In this document: one piece after another, positions 13,580-15,873 of the stretch
Layout: each line of letters begins with the position of its first letter
Numbering within the stretch: the first letter of the stretch is position 1
NCBI GenBank assembly: GCA_005883245.1
Contig: VAXT01000169.1
Span: 1 to 15,873, forward strand
Reading direction: 5' to 3'
From: Actinomycetota bacterium
Lineage (GTDB): Bacteria > Actinomycetota > Thermoleophilia > Gaiellales > Gaiellaceae
DNA: 15,873 bases
Translations under genes and position numbers: made by a program
Notes under the pieces: model-generated
Database searches by the model: none
What the model was told of the DNA's origin: nothing
Seen by the model: only the letters and a program-made list of their open reading frames with translations

Positions 13580-13692
13580 CGTTCCACCTCACATGGACTC
13601 AGCGGCCTTGAGGAAACCTCCCGGTTTCCCCAAACCCCTTCCACTGGTCCGCTTGCGCGGACAGGCGACTTCGTCGCCGGATGAAGACTCAT
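13576..13692 (-). other. Bridging small ORF between rplD and rplW (38 codons)
   Basis: The ATG at 13690-13692 overlaps the rplD stop (ATGA) and the frame ends in a TGA overlapping the rplW ATG (ATGA). The peptide begins MSLHPATKSPVR and then is Ser/Pro/Arg-rich and unrecognisable; MSLHP matches the N-terminus of L23. The same stretch forms three hairpins, so the RNA rather than the peptide may matter. It could be a decayed duplicate of the 5' end of rplW. Confidence 0.35.
13612..13678 (-). promoter_or_regulatory. Three consecutive hairpins in the rplD-rplW gap
   Basis: In mRNA order: GGCGAC-GAA-GUCGCC (13664-13678), GUCCGC-GCAA-GCGGAC (13647-13662) and GGAAACC-GGGA-GGUUUCC (13612-13629). All stems are perfect (6, 6 and 7 bp), and the last two carry GNRA-type tetraloops. 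The AAACC of the third can instead pair with an upstream GGUUU (13632-13636), giving an exclusive 5-bp alternative. Hairpins 1 and 2 are separated by one base and could stack. The array resembles a regulatory leader; ligand or protein partner is unknown. Confidence 0.6.
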
Positions 13693-14381
13693 GACGCCCT
13701 CCCCTGGACCGCCTCGAGCGCGGTCTCGCTGACGAGCAGCGCGCGCGCCCAGAGGATCGCGGCCACCTCGACCTCGGACGGATGGACGACGACGACGCGC
13801 TCGAGGTTGCGGAACGACTTGGCCAGCCCGACCTCGTCGTCGGTGGCGACGAGGAGCACCGGGAGCTCCTGGCCCCAGGCGTCGATGAACGCAGCGGCCT
13901 TCTTCGTCGACGGCTCGTCGAATGCGGACTTGTCCACGACGGCCAGCGTGCCCTCCGACGCATGGGAGCTGAGCGCGCCGCGTAGAGCGGAGCGGTAGGC
14001 CTTGCGATTGACCTTCACCGCATAGCCGCGCGGCTGTGGCGGGAACGCAACACCGCCGCCCACCCACTGAGGCGCGCGAATCGTGCCCGCGCGGGCGCGG
14101 CCGGTTCCCTTCTGACGCCACGGCTTGCCGCGGCCGCCCGCGACGAGGCCACGGCTCTTGGCCGACTGCGTCCCTGCACGGCGCGCGTTCAAGTCTGCGC
14201 GCACGGCCTCGTGGACGAGGTGCGGCTTCACGTCCGAGCCGAAGACGGACTCGTCGAGCGTCGCCTCGCGCGACGACTGGCCGCTGACGCCAAGCAGAGG
14301 AGCACTAATCGTCCGCGCCGGCGAAGCCGCCGCGGACTCTTTTGGTCGGCGCCGCCCAGTCGACGCCTTATCCGCCGCCAT
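13689..14381 (-). CDS. rplD: 50S ribosomal protein L4 (uL4)
   Basis: L4 assembles early in the 50S and lines the exit tunnel; in E. coli it also represses the S10 operon. The 230-residue product has the tunnel-loop motif RGLVAGGRGKPWRQKGTGRARAG (from about residue 77), GGGVAFPPQPRGYAVKVNRK, and a C-terminal domain ending ETALEAVQGRAS. The family usually starts near ISAPLLGVSG, so there is a polar extension of about 25 residues (MAADKASTGRRRPKES...). The ATG at 14379-14381 has GAGGAG 7 nt upstream, and no other in-frame ATG or GTG exists before the core, so the extension is probably real. It overlaps rplC by 14 nt. Confidence 0.96.
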   Translation of the reverse strand: MAADKASTGRRRPKESAAASPARTISAPLLGVSGQSSREATLDESVFGSDVKPHLVHEAVRADLNARRAGTQSAKSRGLVAGGRGKPWRQKGTGRARAGTIRAPQWVGGGVAFPPQPRGYAVKVNRKAYRSALRGALSSHASEGTLAVVDKSAFDEPSTKKAAAFIDAWGQELPVLLVATDDEVGLAKSFRNLERVVVVHPSEVEVAAILWARALLVSETALEAVQGRAS

Positions 14382-15000
14382 GGCGCTTCTCCTCTCTGAT
14401 CTCGACGACGCCGTTCTTCGGGCCCGGAACAGCGCCCTTGACGAGCAACAGGTTGTGCTCGGCATCGATCGAATGCACCATCAGGCCGAGCTGGGTCGCC
14501 CGCTTGGCGCCCATCTGGCCGGCCATCTTCATGCCCTTCCGCACGCGCGACGGCGTTGCGGAGGAGCCGATCGAGCCGCGCTTGCGGACGTTGTGCGAGC
14601 CGTGCGACTCGGGCCCGCGGCTGAAGTTGTGGCGCTTGATCGTGCCCGCGAAGCCCTTCCCGATCGAGATCCCCGTGACCTTGACCGCGTCCCCGGGCTC
14701 GAACACCTCGACGGTGACGGCCTCTCCGACCACGGCCTCGCTCGTCCCACGGAACTCGACGAGGTGCCGGTGCGGCTTCGTGTCCGTCTTCTTCAGATGG
14801 CCGATCCGAGCCTTCGTGGCCTTTCGCTCGGAAACCTCGTCGAACGCGAGCTGGACGGCTTCGTAGCCGTCCGTCTCCTCGGTTTTGAGCTGGACCACCG
14901 GGCAGGGGCCGGCCTCGATCACGGTCACGGCCGTCACCTCGCCCGACTCTTCGTCGAAGAGTTGCGTCATGCCCAGCTTGCGTCCGATCAGCCCTTTCAC
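14368..15000 (-). CDS. rplC: 50S ribosomal protein L3 (uL3)
   Basis: L3 is an assembly initiator whose loop reaches the peptidyl-transferase centre. The 210-residue product starts MKGLIGRKLGMTQLFDEESG and contains GFAGTIKRHNFSRGPESHGS and KMAGQMGAKRATQLGL, all diagnostic. The start is GTG at 14998-15000, with AGGAGG 9 nt upstream; the in-frame ATG at 15019-15021 overlies no Shine-Dalgarno and adds residues not found in L3. The GTG overlaps the TGA of the small frame before it (GTGA). Confidence 0.97.
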   Translation of the reverse strand: MKGLIGRKLGMTQLFDEESGEVTAVTVIEAGPCPVVQLKTEETDGYEAVQLAFDEVSERKATKARIGHLKKTDTKPHRHLVEFRGTSEAVVGEAVTVEVFEPGDAVKVTGISIGKGFAGTIKRHNFSRGPESHGSHNVRKRGSIGSSATPSRVRKGMKMAGQMGAKRATQLGLMVHSIDAEHNLLLVKGAVPGPKNGVVEIREEKRHGGG

Positions 15001-15009
15001 TGAGGTGTC

Positions 15010-15015
15010 CCTCCT
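15010..15015 (-). promoter_or_regulatory. Shine-Dalgarno of rplC (AGGAGG)
   Basis: AGGAGG lies 9 nt before the GTG at 14998-15000 and decides the rplC start against the in-frame ATG at 15019-15021. Confidence 0.75.
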
Positions 15016-15033
15016 GTGCATGGCCCGCGGCGC

Positions 15034-15054
15034 GTAACTTGGACGCGTAGCGTG
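15034..15054 (+). repeat. Copy A of a 21-nt intercistronic repeat
   Basis: Plus-strand sequence containing TTGGACGCGTAGCGTG is identical over all 21 nt to the minus strand at 7800-7820. The plus-strand flank CGCGT (15031-15035) can pair with ACGCG (15043-15047), giving a 5-bp, 7-nt-loop hairpin in this copy only. It encodes NTLRVQVT of the bridging frame when read as mRNA. Confidence 0.7.
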
Positions 15055-15058
15055 TTCA

Positions 15059-15367
15059 TCAGAGCTTGATCTCGATGTCGACTCCCGCCGGGAGATCGAG
15101 CCGCATCAGCTGGTCGATCGTCTTCGGCGTGGGGCTGTGGATGTCGATCAGCCGCTTGTGCGTCCGCACCTCGAAGTGCTCCCGCGAATCCTTGTCCTTG
15201 AACGGGCTCCGGATCACGCAGTAGACGTTCTTCTCCGTCGGCAGGGGCACAGGACCAGTGATCGTCGCGCCGCTGCGCTGAGCGGTGTCGACGATCGACT
15301 GGGCCGACCGGTCGAGCTGCTGGTGGTCGTACCCCTTGAGGCGGATGCGGATCTTCTGCTGCGGCAA
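15059..15367 (-). CDS. rpsJ: 30S ribosomal protein S10 (uS10, NusE)
   Basis: S10 is a 30S head protein and also acts as NusE in antitermination and transcription-translation coupling. The 102-residue product starts MPQQKIRIRLKGYDHQQLD and includes GPVPLPTEKNVYCVIRSPFKDKDSREHFEVRTHKR-type sequence at about residues 38-72; the extended loop is intact. The start is TTG at 15365-15367, with GGGAG 9 nt upstream; no ATG fits. It lies only 15 nt after tuf, so the S10 genes here are probably co-transcribed with tuf rather than having their own leader. First gene of the S10 operon. Confidence 0.97.
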   Translation of the reverse strand: MPQQKIRIRLKGYDHQQLDRSAQSIVDTAQRSGATITGPVPLPTEKNVYCVIRSPFKDKDSREHFEVRTHKRLIDIHSPTPKTIDQLMRLDLPAGVDIEIKL

Positions 15368-15382
15368 GCGGCTGATCTCCCT

Positions 15383-15873
<491 letters not shown>

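Larger units (their letters stand above)
14997..15059 (-). other. Bridging small ORF between rpsJ and rplC (20 codons)
   Basis: The ATG at 15057-15059 shares one base with the rpsJ stop (TGATG), and the frame (MNTLRVQVTRRGPC onward) ends in a TGA overlapping the rplC GTG (GTGA). It therefore fills the gap exactly. It includes copy A of the 21-nt repeat and, over its first 40 nt, resembles the frame between rpsS and rplV. The rplC Shine-Dalgarno lies within it. Confidence 0.4.

Noticed and set aside
15368..15382. A separate promoter and leader for the S10 operon between tuf and rpsJ.
   Set aside because: The gap is only 15 nt and is taken up by the rpsJ Shine-Dalgarno; any promoter would lie within tuf and is not evident.

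Overview
This window is one uninterrupted, minus-strand translation-apparatus locus: the S10, spc and alpha ribosomal-protein operons in their ancestral bacterial order. The sequence is GC-rich and all 30 genes point the same way. In transcription order (high to low coordinates) it reads: tuf (3' part), rpsJ, rplC, rplD, rplW, rplB, rpsS, rplV, rpsC, rplP, rpmC, rpsQ, rplN, rplX, rplE, rpsN, rpsH, rplF, rplR, rpsE, rpmD, rplO, secY, adk, map, rpmJ, rpsM, rpsK, rpsD, rpoA (5' part). High GC, many GTG/TTG starts, zinc-type S14, S4 and L36, and long low-complexity tails on S3, S5, S17, L15 and L22 suggest a high-GC actinobacterium, perhaps Thermoleophilia-like. The class is a guess; I cannot run a phylogeny.

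Right part (about 15873-8435): tuf followed by the S10 operon and the first spc genes. Middle (about 8435-2296): the rest of spc, including the translocon channel secY, adenylate kinase and methionine aminopeptidase. Left (about 2214-1): the alpha operon (L36, S13, S11, S4, RNA polymerase alpha). Most junctions overlap by 1-14 nt (TAATG, TGATG, ATGA, GTGA, TAGTG), so translation is probably coupled along the cluster. infA, usually between map and rpmJ, is absent and there is no room for it.

The gene content is ordinary; the unusual material lies in the few gaps. Every intercistronic gap of 40 nt or more holds a short open frame that ends at, or one base before, the next gene's start codon, and most also begin at the previous stop. 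Several gaps also fold. The rpmJ-rpsM gap is enclosed by a perfect 14-bp inverted repeat that would bury the rpsM Shine-Dalgarno, and it holds four internal hairpins. The rplD-rplW gap holds three consecutive hairpins, two with GNRA-type tetraloops. The rplB-rpsS gap holds a perfect 11-bp hairpin. A 21-nt sequence occurs exactly in two distant gaps in opposite orientations, with a degenerate copy in a third. Together these suggest an undescribed layer of post-transcriptional control or translational coupling at selected ribosomal-protein junctions. This is inference from sequence alone; no folding program or database was run.
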